Assembly (NCBI RefSeq): GCF_027625935.1 | Contig: NZ_CP115300.1 | Location: 3,596,001-3,660,000, forward strand | Length of the DNA stretch: 64,000 nt | Direction of reading: 5' to 3' | Source of the DNA: Streptomyces camelliae | GTDB lineage: Bacteria > Actinomycetota > Actinomycetes > Streptomycetales > Streptomycetaceae | Shown: positions 10,334-18,797 of the stretch, piece after piece | Layout: each line of letters starts with the position of its first letter | Position numbering within the stretch: position 1 is the stretch's first letter | Translations under genes and position numbers: made by a program | The notes under the pieces: generated by a model | Seen by the model: the letters and a program-made list of their open reading frames with translations, nothing else | Told to the model about the DNA's origin: nothing | The model's database searches: none

Positions 10334-10693
10334 TCAGCCGCCGGAGCTGTGGTGGCCGCCGCCGAAGCCGCCGCGGTGGACCCCGTCGTGGTCGCCGGCG
10401 GAACCGCCCGTCGATGAACCACCGGAGCTCTTGCGGGGCTTGGTGAAGGAGCCGCCGTTCACCCAGGAGCCCTTCTTCTTGCCGCCGTAGTACCAGTCGG
10501 CGTTCACGGCCGCCTTGGTCGTCCTGCAGTTCTTGTCGGAGACGATCTTGTAGCCCTTGGCGAGGTTGTAGCTGCCGCGGTCGACACAGCGCTTGTCCGG
10601 TTCGGACGAGCAGGCGGTGAGGGCGGCGGCCAGCAGGCCCACGCCGCCGAGGACGACCGTGCCGGACCGCAGCCGGCGGCGCGTGTTCTCCAT
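10334..10693 (-). CDS. Small Gly/His-rich lipoprotein paired with the ATP-grasp ligase
   Basis: A 119-residue protein with a signal peptide and lipobox LTACSS near residue 28. The central part carries two Cys (KRCVDRG, DKNCRTT) about 20 residues apart, followed by a basic YYGGKKKGSWVNGG segment. The last 40 residues are almost only Gly, Ser, His and Asp (GGFGGGHHSSGG at the end). Such a flexible, Gly-terminated tail could be a ligation substrate or a metal-binding arm; neither is shown. It is first in a two-gene operon with the amidoligase. I do not recognise a named family, though the architecture is reminiscent of the small partners of YgiC-type enzymes. Confidence 0.7.
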   Translation of the reverse strand: MENTRRRLRSGTVVLGGVGLLAAALTACSSEPDKRCVDRGSYNLAKGYKIVSDKNCRTTKAAVNADWYYGGKKKGSWVNGGSFTKPRKSSGGSSTGGSAGDHDGVHRGGFGGGHHSSGG

Positions 10694-10809
10694 CGTGGTG
10701 TCTCCCCCGTATGTTCGCCATGCACATCGGACTGTCGGATCAGACTAGAGAACGGTAAGAGCGCAGACCACGGTGGGTGGCCGGATCGGCCGTCTCCTAA
10801 AGTCCCTTT

Positions 10810-11652
10810 GTGCTCTTTGGAATGGTGTGCGCCCTTGGCGCGGCGGTCTGCTTCGGTACCGCGACGGTGTTGCAGGCGGTGGCCGCGCGGACGGCCGCCA
10901 CGGGCAGAGGGGGCGAGGCCGCGCTGCTGCTGCGGGCGCTCCGGCAGTGGCGGTACATCGCCGGACTGGGGCTGGACGGGCTCGGCTTCCTGTTCCAGAT
11001 CGTGGCGCTGCGGTCCCTTCCGATCTACGCCGTCAGCGCCGCCCTGGCGTCGAGTCTGGCGGTGACCGCGGTGGTCGCGGCCCGCCTGCTGTACGTGCGG
11101 CTGAGCGGCACGGAGTGGGGTGCGGTGGCCGTGGTGTGCGCCGGCCTCGCGATGCTGGCGCTGGCGTCCGGGCCGGAGGGCAGGCAGGACGGGTCGGACA
11201 CCCTGCGGTACGTGATGCTCGCGGTGGCGGTCGGCATGCTGCTGCTCGCGCTCGCGGGCGGCCGGCTGTCGGGGAAGGGGCGGTCGCTGGTGCTCGGGCT
11301 CGGGGCCGGGCTCGGCTTCGGGGTGGTGGAGGTGTCGGTGCGGCTGATCGACACTCTGGCGCCGGCGAACCTGTTCACCAATCCGGCGGCCTACGCGCTG
11401 GTGATCGGGAGCAGCGCGGCCTTCATGCTGCTGACCTCCGCGTTGACGCGCGGCTCGGTGACCACGGCGACGGCCGGCATGGTGATCGGCGAGACCATCG
11501 GCCCGGCCGCGGTGGGCGTGGTGTGGCTGGGGGACCGTACGCGGGAGGGCCTGACCTGGCTGGCCGTGCTGGGATTCGCCGTGGCGGTGGCGGGCGCGCT
11601 GCTGCTGGGGCGGTTCGGGGAGGCACCGGTGGTGGAGGAGCAGGCCACCTGA
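10810..11652 (+). CDS. DMT-like integral membrane protein
   Basis: A 280-residue polytopic membrane protein with about nine or ten hydrophobic helices spread over its length and no soluble domain. The layout, with an N-terminal GAAVCFGTATVLQAVAAR helix and a repeated small-residue helix pattern, resembles drug/metabolite (EamA-type) transporters, so export of a small metabolite is plausible; no substrate can be inferred. GTG at 10810 is the first in-frame start. The upstream 116 bp to the divergent lipoprotein gene must hold both promoters. It converges on the MocR gene. Confidence 0.72.
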   Translation: MLFGMVCALGAAVCFGTATVLQAVAARTAATGRGGEAALLLRALRQWRYIAGLGLDGLGFLFQIVALRSLPIYAVSAALASSLAVTAVVAARLLYVRLSGTEWGAVAVVCAGLAMLALASGPEGRQDGSDTLRYVMLAVAVGMLLLALAGGRLSGKGRSLVLGLGAGLGFGVVEVSVRLIDTLAPANLFTNPAAYALVIGSSAAFMLLTSALTRGSVTTATAGMVIGETIGPAAVGVVWLGDRTREGLTWLAVLGFAVAVAGALLLGRFGEAPVVEEQAT

Positions 11653-11703
11653 GGTTCCGTTCGCCGGTGGCGGGCCGCGTGTGGCCGGTCGCGCGGTTCC
11701 TCG

Positions 11704-11719
11704 CGCCCCTGCGGGGGCG
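11704..11719. terminator. Short hairpin in a Streptomyces-type extragenic repeat
   Basis: CGCCCC and GGGGCG pair across four bases between two convergent genes. The surrounding GTCGCGCGGTTCCTCGCGCC is a version of a short sequence I recall being scattered between genes in many Streptomyces chromosomes, usually at 3' ends. Confidence 0.4.
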
Positions 11720-11726
11720 TCGCCCC

Positions 11727-13133
11727 CTACGGCAGCACCCTGCACAACGCCTCCAGCGCGCCCGCCCACGCGCTGTCCGGCGGTGTCGCGTACCCGACCA
11801 CCAGGGCGTCCACCTGCTCGGCGACGGCCTCCGGGTGGCGGTAGAGGGAGAGGCCGTGGAGGGCCAGGGACTGCCAGGTCGCGGCCTGGATCACCGACTG
11901 TTCCAGGCCCGGGGGCAGGCGGAGTACGGCGTGCAGGCCTGCGGAGATGCCCGTGACCGTGACCTCGGGGGCGCGGGCGGTGACCGCCTCGGCCAGGGCG
12001 TCGCGGCGGCGCCGGTAGCGCAGGCGGGAGGAGCGGACGTGGCGGTCGTACGCGCCGGAGGTGAGGAACTCGGCGAGGGTGAGCTGCTCCAGGACCCCCA
12101 CGGTGTCGGTGGTGCCCTTGATCGCGGCCGCCTCCTGCGCCAGGGACGGGGGCAGGACCATCCAGCCCAGGCGCAGGCCCGGGGCCAGGGACTTGCTTGC
12201 CGTGCCGAAGTAGATCACGCGGTCGGGGTCGAGGCCCTGGAGGGCGCCGACGGGCTGGCGGTCGTAGCGGAACTCCCCGTCGTAGTCGTCCTCCAGGATC
12301 AGTCCGCCGGTGCGCCGCGCCCAGTCCACGACCGCCGCCCGCCGGTCGGGGTGCAGCGACGTGCCCATGGGGAACTGGTGGGCGGGGGTGAGCAGTGCCG
12401 CGCCCGCCTCACCCAACTCCCGCGGATCCGTGCCGAGTTCGTCGTACGACAGCGGGGGTGTCGCCAGGCCCGCCTGCTGGAGCAGGTTCCGGTAGACACC
12501 CAGGCCGTACGACTCCACCGCCACCGTCCGCACCCCGCGCGCCGCGAGGACCGGGCCGATGATGCGCAGGGCGTGGGTGAAGCCGGAGGTGATCAGCACC
12601 CGCTCCGGGTCGGTGCGGACGCCTCGTACGCGCGCGAGGTAGCCGGCGAGGGCGGTGCGCAGCTCGGGGCGACCGCGCGGGTCGCCGTAGCCGAGGGAGT
12701 CGTGCGGGGCGATGGCCAGGGCGCGGCGGGCGGCCTTGAGCCATGCCGCGCGGGGGAAGGCCGCCAGGTCGGGGCTGCCGGGCAGCAGGCTGTACGCCGG
12801 ACGGGCGGGGGCGCCCGGGCGAGGTGCCGCTTCCGTTCTCCGTGCCGTACGGGAGGGCTGGACGGCCGCGCGTTCGGCCACCCGTGTGCCGGAGCCCTGG
12901 CGGGCGGTCAGCCAGCCCTCCGCCACCAGGTCGGCGTAGGCCTCGGCGACGGTGTTGCGGGCGATACCGAGGTCGGTGGCGAGGCTGCGGGAGGACGGCA
13001 GCCGGGTGCCGGGGGCCAGGCGGCCGGTGCGGACCGCGTCGCGCAGGGCGTCGGTCAGGCCCCGGCGCAGGCCGCCGGAGCCGGTCGGTTCGAGGTGCAG
13101 ATCGACGCCCAGAGTGGCCCATGATTCCGGCAT
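11727..13133 (-). CDS. MocR/PdxR-type regulator (GntR HTH fused to aminotransferase-like domain)
   Basis: A 468-residue transcription factor. Residues ~15-80 form a GntR winged helix (LRRGLTDALRDAVRTGRL...LPSSRSLATDLGIARNTVAEAYADL). The remainder is a fold-type I aminotransferase domain that senses PLP or an amino compound, with GTASKSLAPGLRLGWMV holding the Schiff-base lysine and LEDDYDGEFRYD the Asp-Tyr block. It diverges from the AhpD-AhpD-PEP mutase-like operon with only 47 bp between start codons, so it almost certainly controls that operon and itself. The ATG at 13133 gives the family's usual N-terminus; its nearest AGGAG is 14 bases away, so translation may be nearly leaderless. The effector is unknown. 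Confidence 0.9.
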   Translation of the reverse strand: MPESWATLGVDLHLEPTGSGGLRRGLTDALRDAVRTGRLAPGTRLPSSRSLATDLGIARNTVAEAYADLVAEGWLTARQGSGTRVAERAAVQPSRTARRTEAAPRPGAPARPAYSLLPGSPDLAAFPRAAWLKAARRALAIAPHDSLGYGDPRGRPELRTALAGYLARVRGVRTDPERVLITSGFTHALRIIGPVLAARGVRTVAVESYGLGVYRNLLQQAGLATPPLSYDELGTDPRELGEAGAALLTPAHQFPMGTSLHPDRRAAVVDWARRTGGLILEDDYDGEFRYDRQPVGALQGLDPDRVIYFGTASKSLAPGLRLGWMVLPPSLAQEAAAIKGTTDTVGVLEQLTLAEFLTSGAYDRHVRSSRLRYRRRRDALAEAVTARAPEVTVTGISAGLHAVLRLPPGLEQSVIQAATWQSLALHGLSLYRHPEAVAEQVDALVVGYATPPDSAWAGALEALCRVLP

Positions 13134-13180
13134 GGAAATGGACCATACTCCTGGGCTGCCTCGCTCCTAGGGTCGAAGAC

Positions 13181-13681
13181 ATGAGCACTGCAGAAGAAAC
13201 CGTCGAGTACGCCACCGAACACGCACCGCGACTGCGCTGGGCCCAGGCCGCGCCCGAGGTCTACAAGGCGATGATCCGGCTCGACGCGGCGGCCAGGAAG
13301 GGCGTGGACCCCACGCTGTACGAACTGGTGAAGATCCGCGCCTCGCAGATCAACCACTGCGCGTTCTGCCTCGACATGCACACCAAGGACGCGCTGGCGG
13401 CCGGCGAGAGCGTCCAGCGGATCGTGCAGCTCAGCGCCTGGCAGGAGTCGAAGCACTTCTACACCGAGAAGGAGCTGGCGGCGATCGAGCTGACCGAGGC
13501 GATCACCGTGCTGACCGACGGTTTCGTCCCGGACGAGGTGTACGACAAGGCCGCGAAGCACTTCGAGGAGGCCGAGCTGGCCCAGCTGATCGCCGCGATC
13601 ACGGTGATCAACGCCTGGAACCGGTTCGGCGTGACCACCCGGATGACCCCGGGCCACTACCAGCCGGGGCAGCACCAGTGA
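13181..13681 (+). CDS. Carboxymuconolactone decarboxylase/AhpD family protein (first of pair)
   Basis: A 166-residue all-helical AhpD-fold protein with the redox pair in NHCAFCLDMHTKDA near residues 65-72. The CxxC plus following His (CxxCxxxH) is the peroxidase/thiol-reductase centre of alkylhydroperoxidase-D-like proteins. The decarboxylase name is historical and unlikely to describe its activity. The stop overlaps the next gene's GTG (GTGA, four bases), so the two paralogues are translationally coupled and may form a hetero-oligomer. The start at 13181 is 47 bp from the divergent MocR start. It has an N-terminal extension of about 15 residues compared with the second copy. Confidence 0.88.
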   Translation: MSTAEETVEYATEHAPRLRWAQAAPEVYKAMIRLDAAARKGVDPTLYELVKIRASQINHCAFCLDMHTKDALAAGESVQRIVQLSAWQESKHFYTEKELAAIELTEAITVLTDGFVPDEVYDKAAKHFEEAELAQLIAAITVINAWNRFGVTTRMTPGHYQPGQHQ

Positions 13682-14118
13682 GCCGTACGCAGCTGCTCGA
13701 CCCGGAGGTCGGGCGGGCGATGTCCGCGCTCAGCGCGGCCGCGAAGAAGGGGCTCGGCGATCCCGCCCTGGCCGAGCTGGTCATGATCCGCGCCTCGCAG
13801 CTGAACCACTGCGCGTTCTGCCTGGACATGCATCTCCGGCTGGCCCGGAAAAACGGGGAGTCGGAGGAGCGGGTGCAGCTCCTCGCCGCCTGGGAGGAGA
13901 CCGAGGACCTCTACAGCGAGCGGGAGCGGGCCGCGCTGGCGCTCACCGAGGCGGTCACGCTGCTCACCGGTGGCGTGTCGGACGAGGTGTACGAGCGGGC
14001 CGCGCGACACTTCACCGAGGCTCAACTCGCCCATCTGATCGGCCTGATCACCGTCATCAACGGCTGGAACCGTCTGATGGTCAGCCGTCGCGTCCCGCCA
14101 GGGGGGTACCAGCCATGA
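13678..14118 (+). CDS. Carboxymuconolactone decarboxylase/AhpD family protein (second of pair)
   Basis: A 146-residue paralogue of the preceding protein, with the same NHCAFCLDMHLRLA redox motif (about residues 42-49) and the same closing NGWNRL segment. Having two adjacent, coupled AhpD-fold genes suggests duplication followed by retention as a hetero-complex. The GTG at 13678 overlaps the upstream stop, and its own stop overlaps the ATG of the PEP mutase-like gene (ATGA). Likely roles are peroxide or alkylhydroperoxide reduction tied to the metabolism controlled by the divergent MocR factor; direct evidence for the substrate is absent. Confidence 0.85.
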   Translation: MSRTQLLDPEVGRAMSALSAAAKKGLGDPALAELVMIRASQLNHCAFCLDMHLRLARKNGESEERVQLLAAWEETEDLYSERERAALALTEAVTLLTGGVSDEVYERAARHFTEAQLAHLIGLITVINGWNRLMVSRRVPPGGYQP

Positions 14119-14840
14119 GCAACAAGGTCGATGTGTTCCGCGCGCTGCATCTCGGACGGGTCCATGGTGATCCGCTGGTCCTGCCGGGCCCGTGGGACGC
14201 GGCCAGCGCCCGGGTGTTCGCGGAGGCCGGGTTCCCGGCGCTGGCGACGCCGAGCGCGGGGGTGGCCGCCTCGCTCGGGTACGAGGACGGGTCCACCCCT
14301 GCCGACGAGATGTTCGCCGCCGTCGCCCGGATCACCCGGGCCGTGGACGTGCCGGTGTCGGCGGACATCGAGGGCGGGTACGGGCTCGCCCCGAAGGAGC
14401 TCGTGGAGCGGCTGCTGGAGGCCGGTGCCGTCGGCTGCAACCTGGAGGACTCGGTAGGGGGTGTGCTGAAGGACCCGCGGGAACAGGCCGAGTTCCTCGC
14501 CGAGTTCCGCGCGGCGGCCGGTGACCGGCTGTTCCTCAACGCCCGCGTCGACGTCTTCGTGCACGGCGACAAGGACCCCGAACGGGCCATCGAGCGGGCC
14601 GCGCTGTACGTGGCGGCGGGCGCGGACTGCATCTATCCGATCCTCGCCCCGGCGGACGTACTGCCGCTGCTGCGGGCCGGGATCCAGGGCCCGGTCAACA
14701 TCAACGCCCGCCTGGACGGCAAGGGCCCCTCGCCCGCCGAACTCGGCGAACTCGGGGCCACTCGCATCACGTTCGGGCCGGGGCTGCAGCGCTGGGCGGC
14801 GCTGGCGCTGCGAGGGATGGCCGAACAGCTGAGGAAGTAG
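14115..14840 (+). CDS. Isocitrate lyase / PEP mutase superfamily protein
   Basis: A 241-residue TIM-barrel enzyme of the ICL/PEPM superfamily. Visible motifs are LPGPWDAASARVFAEAG, the Mg-binding VSADIEGGYG (Asp and Glu), CNLEDSVGG and FLNARVDVF. Members cleave or form C-C or P-C bonds next to a carboxylate (oxaloacetate decarboxylase, methylisocitrate lyase-like, phosphonopyruvate hydrolase). It lacks the KKCGH signature of true isocitrate lyase and is only about half that enzyme's length, so it is a PEPM-type enzyme of unknown substrate. It is the third gene of an overlapping operon with two AhpD-like proteins, under a likely MocR regulator. Confidence 0.85.
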   Translation: MSNKVDVFRALHLGRVHGDPLVLPGPWDAASARVFAEAGFPALATPSAGVAASLGYEDGSTPADEMFAAVARITRAVDVPVSADIEGGYGLAPKELVERLLEAGAVGCNLEDSVGGVLKDPREQAEFLAEFRAAAGDRLFLNARVDVFVHGDKDPERAIERAALYVAAGADCIYPILAPADVLPLLRAGIQGPVNINARLDGKGPSPAELGELGATRITFGPGLQRWAALALRGMAEQLRK

Positions 14841-14846
14841 GGGCTG

Positions 14847-15803
14847 TCAGGGCAGCCACTTCTTCCACACCTGGGGGTGGCTGTCCACCCACTTCTTCGC
14901 CGCGTCCTCGGGCGACAGCTTCTGGTCGGCGATCATCAGGGAGACCTCGTTCTGGTCCTCGGTGGTCCACCGGAACTTCTTCAGGAAGGCCGCCGCCTTG
15001 CCGCCGGACCTGGCGAAGCCGGCGTTGAGGTACTTCTGCAGCGGGGTGTGCGGATAGGAGCAGGCGACCTTCGCCGCGTCCGCGTCGCAGCCGTCCTTGT
15101 ACGGCGGGAGCTTCACCTCCGTCATGGGGACCTTCTTGAACAGCCACTGGGGCGCGTACCAGTAGGTCAGGAACGGCTTCTTCTCCTTGGCGAACTGCTT
15201 CATCTGGGTGATCTGCGCGGCCTCGGAACCGGCGAAGACCACCTGGTAGTTCAGCTTCAGGTTGGCCACCAGGGCCTTGTCGTTGGTGACGTACGACGGG
15301 GAGCCGTCCATCAGCTGGCCCTTGCCGCCGCTCTCCGCCGTGCGGAAGAGGCCGGCGTACTTGTTCAGGTTCTTCCAGTCCGTGATGTCGGGGTGCTGCT
15401 GGGCCAGGTACGTCGGCACGAACCAGCCGATGTGCCCGGTCACCCCGAGGTCGCCGGCGCGGGCGATGGTCTTCTTGTCCTCGACGTACCGCTTCTCCTG
15501 GTCCGGGTGACCCCAGTCCTCCAGGATGGCGTCGACGCGGCCCTGGCTGAGGGCGTCCCACGCGGGCACCTCGTCGACCTGGACGGTGTCGACGCGGTAG
15601 CCGAGCTCGTGCTCCAGCAGGTACTGGGCGACGGCCACGTTGGACTGCGCGCCCACCCAGGACTGCACGGACAGGGTGACGGACTTCGCGCCGCCGGCGT
15701 TCGCGAACGGCGAGGCCTGCTTGGTCATGTCGGCGGCGCCGCAGCCGGTCGCCGTCAGCAGCACCAGCGAGCCCACCAGGGCAGTCGTCGTACGGCGTCG
15801 CAT
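14847..15803 (-). CDS. Glycine betaine/choline ABC transporter substrate-binding lipoprotein
   Basis: A 318-residue extracytoplasmic binding protein of the OpuAC family. The signal peptide ends in the lipobox LTATGCG, with Cys near residue 21. The mature part supplies Trp/Tyr residues (QSWVGAQSN, GHIGWFVPTY, TYWYAPQWLF) of the kind that cage quaternary ammonium groups in this family. It is the last gene of the five-gene minus-strand operon and follows the permease stop by one base. Glycine betaine, choline or a related osmolyte is the expected ligand, given the choline-oxidising enzymes in the same operon. Confidence 0.93.
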   Translation of the reverse strand: MRRRTTTALVGSLVLLTATGCGAADMTKQASPFANAGGAKSVTLSVQSWVGAQSNVAVAQYLLEHELGYRVDTVQVDEVPAWDALSQGRVDAILEDWGHPDQEKRYVEDKKTIARAGDLGVTGHIGWFVPTYLAQQHPDITDWKNLNKYAGLFRTAESGGKGQLMDGSPSYVTNDKALVANLKLNYQVVFAGSEAAQITQMKQFAKEKKPFLTYWYAPQWLFKKVPMTEVKLPPYKDGCDADAAKVACSYPHTPLQKYLNAGFARSGGKAAAFLKKFRWTTEDQNEVSLMIADQKLSPEDAAKKWVDSHPQVWKKWLP

Positions 15804-15804
15804 G

Positions 15805-17733
15805 TCAGGCTCCCTTCTTCGTACGGCGCTCGGTCGGCTGGGTCACCCGGTCGAGCATCAGGCCCAGGCAGACGATGGCGGCACCGGCGACGAGTCCGGT
15901 GGCGAGGTCGCCCTGGGCGAGGCCGAAGGCGACGTTGTAGCCGAGGGCGCCGCCACCGACCAGGCCGCCGATGATGACGACGGCCAGCACCAGGACCACG
16001 CCCTGGTTGAGGGCGAGCAGCAACGATCGCCGGGCGAGCGGGAGCTGGACCTGCCACAGCTGCTGGCGGCCGGTCGCGCCGAGCGAGCGCGCCGACTCCA
16101 GCGCGGCCGGGTCGACCTGGCGCAGGCCCTGAGCGGTGATCCGGACGACGGCCGGGAGGGCGTAGACGACGGCCGCGGCGACAGCGGGCGCGCGGCCCAC
16201 GCCGAAGAGGGCGACGACCGGGATCAGGTACACGAACTGCGGCATCGTCTGGAAGACGTCCAGGACCGGCCGCAGGACCCGCTCCACGCGGTCGCTGCGG
16301 GCGGCGGCGATGCCGGTGGCGAAGCCGAGGACGAGCGTGACGGCCACGGCGGCCAGCACCTGGGAGAGCGTGTCGAGCGCCGGGTCCCACACGCCGAGCA
16401 CGCCGATCGCGGCCATGGCGAGGACGGCGGTCAGGGCGGTGGCCCAGGTGCCGATCAGCCAGGCCAGGGCGGCGACGATCAGCAGCACCGACCACCAGGG
16501 CAGCCACTGCAGGCCGCCGCGCAGCGGGTCCAGGATCCAGGTGGTGAAGTGGCCGGCCCAGTCGGCCGTGCCGCCGACGACCGGGACGCCGGAGTAGAGG
16601 TGGGCGGTCATCCAGTCGACGGCGCGGTTGACCGGGGCGGCGATGCCGAGGCTGAAGCCGGTGGGCCAGTTCAGGCCGTGCAGGAGGCGGGTGGCCAGGG
16701 CGACCGCGGCCGTGACGGCGAGGGCGTACGGCCAGCCGATCGTCCGTGAGCCGGTGTCGTCGGCGGCGCCCGCCGCTCCCGTCACCCGGTCCAGGACGAT
16801 CGCCAGCAGCACGATCGGGATGCCGGCCGCGAGGGCCTGGCCGACGTCGACCGAGGCGAGCGCCTGGTAGACGCGGTCGCCGAGGCCGCCGGCGCCGATG
16901 ACCGAGGCGATGACGGCCATGGACAGCGCCATCATGATCGTCTGGTTGAGGCCGAGGAGGAGTTCTCCTCGGGCCAGCGGGATGCGGGCGGTCAGCAGCC
17001 GCTGGCGGCGGGTGGCGCCGAGCGACTCCACGGCCTCCAGGACTTCGGGGTCGGCGCCGCGCAGGCCGAGCGCGGTGAGGCGGGCCATCGGCGGGGCGGC
17101 GTAGACGACGGTGGCGAGGACGGCCGCGGGGACGCCGATGCCGAAGACCAGGACGACGGGGAGGAGATAGGCGAAGGCGGGGAGCACCTGCATGGTGTCC
17201 AGGACCGGGCGCAGGGCGCGGTCCAGGCGGTCGGAGAGGCCGGCCGCGAGACCGAGCAGCGCGCCGGTGAGCACCGAGGCCAGGACGGCTACGACCATCA
17301 GGGCGAGGGTCTGCATGGTCGGCACCCACATGCCGAGGGCCCCGCAGGCCAGGAACGCGAGGGCCGTCCCGGCGGCCAGGCGGACTCCGGCGACCCGCCA
17401 GGCGACCAGGGCGGCGAAGACCGTGACGCCGGTCCAGCCCGCGGCGAGGAGGGTGAGGTAGACGGCGCGGACGGAGAGGACGACGGCGTTGCTGATGTAG
17501 CCGAAGAAGTACAGGAACAGGGGGTGGCTGTCCCGGTTGTCGATGACCCAGTTGCTGGCGCTGGTCAGGGGTTTGTCCAGGCTGACGGTCAGGTGGTGAG
17601 GCCATGATCCGCCGTGGAGCAGGGGCAGCAGTACGGCGGTGACGAGGGCGAGCAGGAGCAGTTTGCCCGCGGCTCGGCTCTTCAGGAGGCGGGGGGTGTG
17701 CGGGCGGGAGGCCGGGACGCTGAGCGTTGTCAT
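15805..17733 (-). CDS. Glycine betaine/choline ABC transporter permease, two permease domains fused
   Basis: A 642-residue membrane protein containing two consecutive binding-protein-dependent permease domains. Each half has the cytoplasmic EAA-type loop that docks on the ATPase (VESLGATRRQRLLTARIPLA near residue 240 and SARSLGATGRQQLWQVQLPL near residue 540) and its own set of hydrophobic helices. Most OpuAB/ProW proteins have one such domain and work as homodimers; here one polypeptide can supply the whole channel. The ATG at 17733 shares one base with the ATPase stop (TGATG). An in-frame start further upstream would lie within the ATPase gene and is not credible. Confidence 0.93.
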   Translation of the reverse strand: MTTLSVPASRPHTPRLLKSRAAGKLLLLALVTAVLLPLLHGGSWPHHLTVSLDKPLTSASNWVIDNRDSHPLFLYFFGYISNAVVLSVRAVYLTLLAAGWTGVTVFAALVAWRVAGVRLAAGTALAFLACGALGMWVPTMQTLALMVVAVLASVLTGALLGLAAGLSDRLDRALRPVLDTMQVLPAFAYLLPVVLVFGIGVPAAVLATVVYAAPPMARLTALGLRGADPEVLEAVESLGATRRQRLLTARIPLARGELLLGLNQTIMMALSMAVIASVIGAGGLGDRVYQALASVDVGQALAAGIPIVLLAIVLDRVTGAAGAADDTGSRTIGWPYALAVTAAVALATRLLHGLNWPTGFSLGIAAPVNRAVDWMTAHLYSGVPVVGGTADWAGHFTTWILDPLRGGLQWLPWWSVLLIVAALAWLIGTWATALTAVLAMAAIGVLGVWDPALDTLSQVLAAVAVTLVLGFATGIAAARSDRVERVLRPVLDVFQTMPQFVYLIPVVALFGVGRAPAVAAAVVYALPAVVRITAQGLRQVDPAALESARSLGATGRQQLWQVQLPLARRSLLLALNQGVVLVLAVVIIGGLVGGGALGYNVAFGLAQGDLATGLVAGAAIVCLGLMLDRVTQPTERRTKKGA

Positions 17734-18797
17734 CAGACGGCCTCCGGGGTGGTGCGGGGGCCGGGTACACGGACGTCCACGCCTGCTACGACGTCCAGCA
17801 GCAGCTCGTGGTCCACGGTTCCGATGCAGTTGCCGTCCTCCACCACGCACGCCGGTGTGCCGGTCTCGGCCACCGTCCTGATCGCGTCCGCGACCACCGC
17901 GTCCGGAGTGAGGGCGCCCGGGTGTTCCGGGCCGCCGCAGTCGCCCGGCTTCATCGCCGTACGGACCGTCATCACCTGTTCGCGCGGGACGTCCCGGACG
18001 AACTCGCGGACATAGTCGTCCGCCGGGGAGCCGACGATCTCCTCCGGTGTGCCCAGCTGGACGACCCTGCCGTCGCGCATCAGGGCGATGCGGTCGCCGA
18101 GCCGGAGGGCCTCGGTGAGGTCGTGGGTGATGAAGACCATCGTGCGGCCCTCCTCACGGTGCAGGCGGGCCACCTCGTCCTGCATGTCACGGCGGATGAG
18201 GGGGTCCAGGGCGCTGAACGGCTCGTCGAACAGGAGGACCTCCGGGTCCACCGCCAACGCCCGTGCCAGCCCCACCCGTTGGCGCTGGCCGCCGGACAGC
18301 TGGCTGGGCTTGCGCTGCTCCATGCCCTCCAGGCCGACCTTGGTGACGAACTCGGCGGCCCGCTCACGCCGTTCGGCCTTGCCGACGCCCTGGATCTCCA
18401 GGCCGTAGGCGACGTTGTCGAGGACCGTGCGGTGCGGGAGCAGGCCGAAGTGCTGGAAGACCATGGCGGCACGGTGCCGGCGCAGTTCGCGCAGGCGGGC
18501 CTTGTCCATCGCGCGGACGTCCTCGCCGTCGATGGAGATCGTGCCCGCTGTCGGTTCGATCAGGCGGGTGAGGCAGCGGACCAGGGTGGACTTGCCGGAG
18601 CCCGACAGGCCCATGACCACGAAGACCTCGCCCTTGCGGACGTCGAAGGAGACGTCCCGGACGGCGGCCGTGCAGCCGGTGCGGGCGCGCAGGCCGGCGG
18701 GGTCCAGCGTGGCCAGTTCGGCGTCGGCGGGGATCCGGTCCGCCTTCGGGCCGAAGACCTTCCACAGGCCGTTCACCGAGAACACGGGGGTACTCAT
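17733..18797 (-). CDS. Glycine betaine/choline ABC transporter ATP-binding protein
   Basis: A 354-residue ProV/OpuAA-type ATPase. Walker A is GLSGSGKST (about residue 63), the ABC signature LSGGQRQR, Walker [12 protein letters not shown] and switch His in FITHDLTEA. After residue ~280 a CBS-like region ([16 protein letters not shown]..., [19 protein letters not shown]) probably senses ionic strength or nucleotides, as in osmoregulated OpuA (family knowledge). Its ATG at 18797 overlaps the stop of the GMC dehydrogenase gene by four bases, giving tight coupling of oxidation and transport genes. Confidence 0.94.
   Translation of the reverse strand: MSTPVFSVNGLWKVFGPKADRIPADAELATLDPAGLRARTGCTAAVRDVSFDVRKGEVFVVMGLSGSGKSTLVRCLTRLIEPTAGTISIDGEDVRAMDKARLRELRRHRAAMVFQHFGLLPHRTVLDNVAYGLEIQGVGKAERRERAAEFVTKVGLEGMEQRKPSQLSGGQRQRVGLARALAVDPEVLLFDEPFSALDPLIRRDMQDEVARLHREEGRTMVFITHDLTEALRLGDRIALMRDGRVVQLGTPEEIVGSPADDYVREFVRDVPREQVMTVRTAMKPGDCGGPEHPGALTPDAVVADAIRTVAETGTPACVVEDGNCIGTVDHELLLDVVAGVDVRVPGPRTTPEAV

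Noticed and set aside
10773..13124. Open frame of 783 codons on the plus strand
   Set aside because: Shadow of the membrane protein gene and antisense of the MocR gene, with no recognisable domain.
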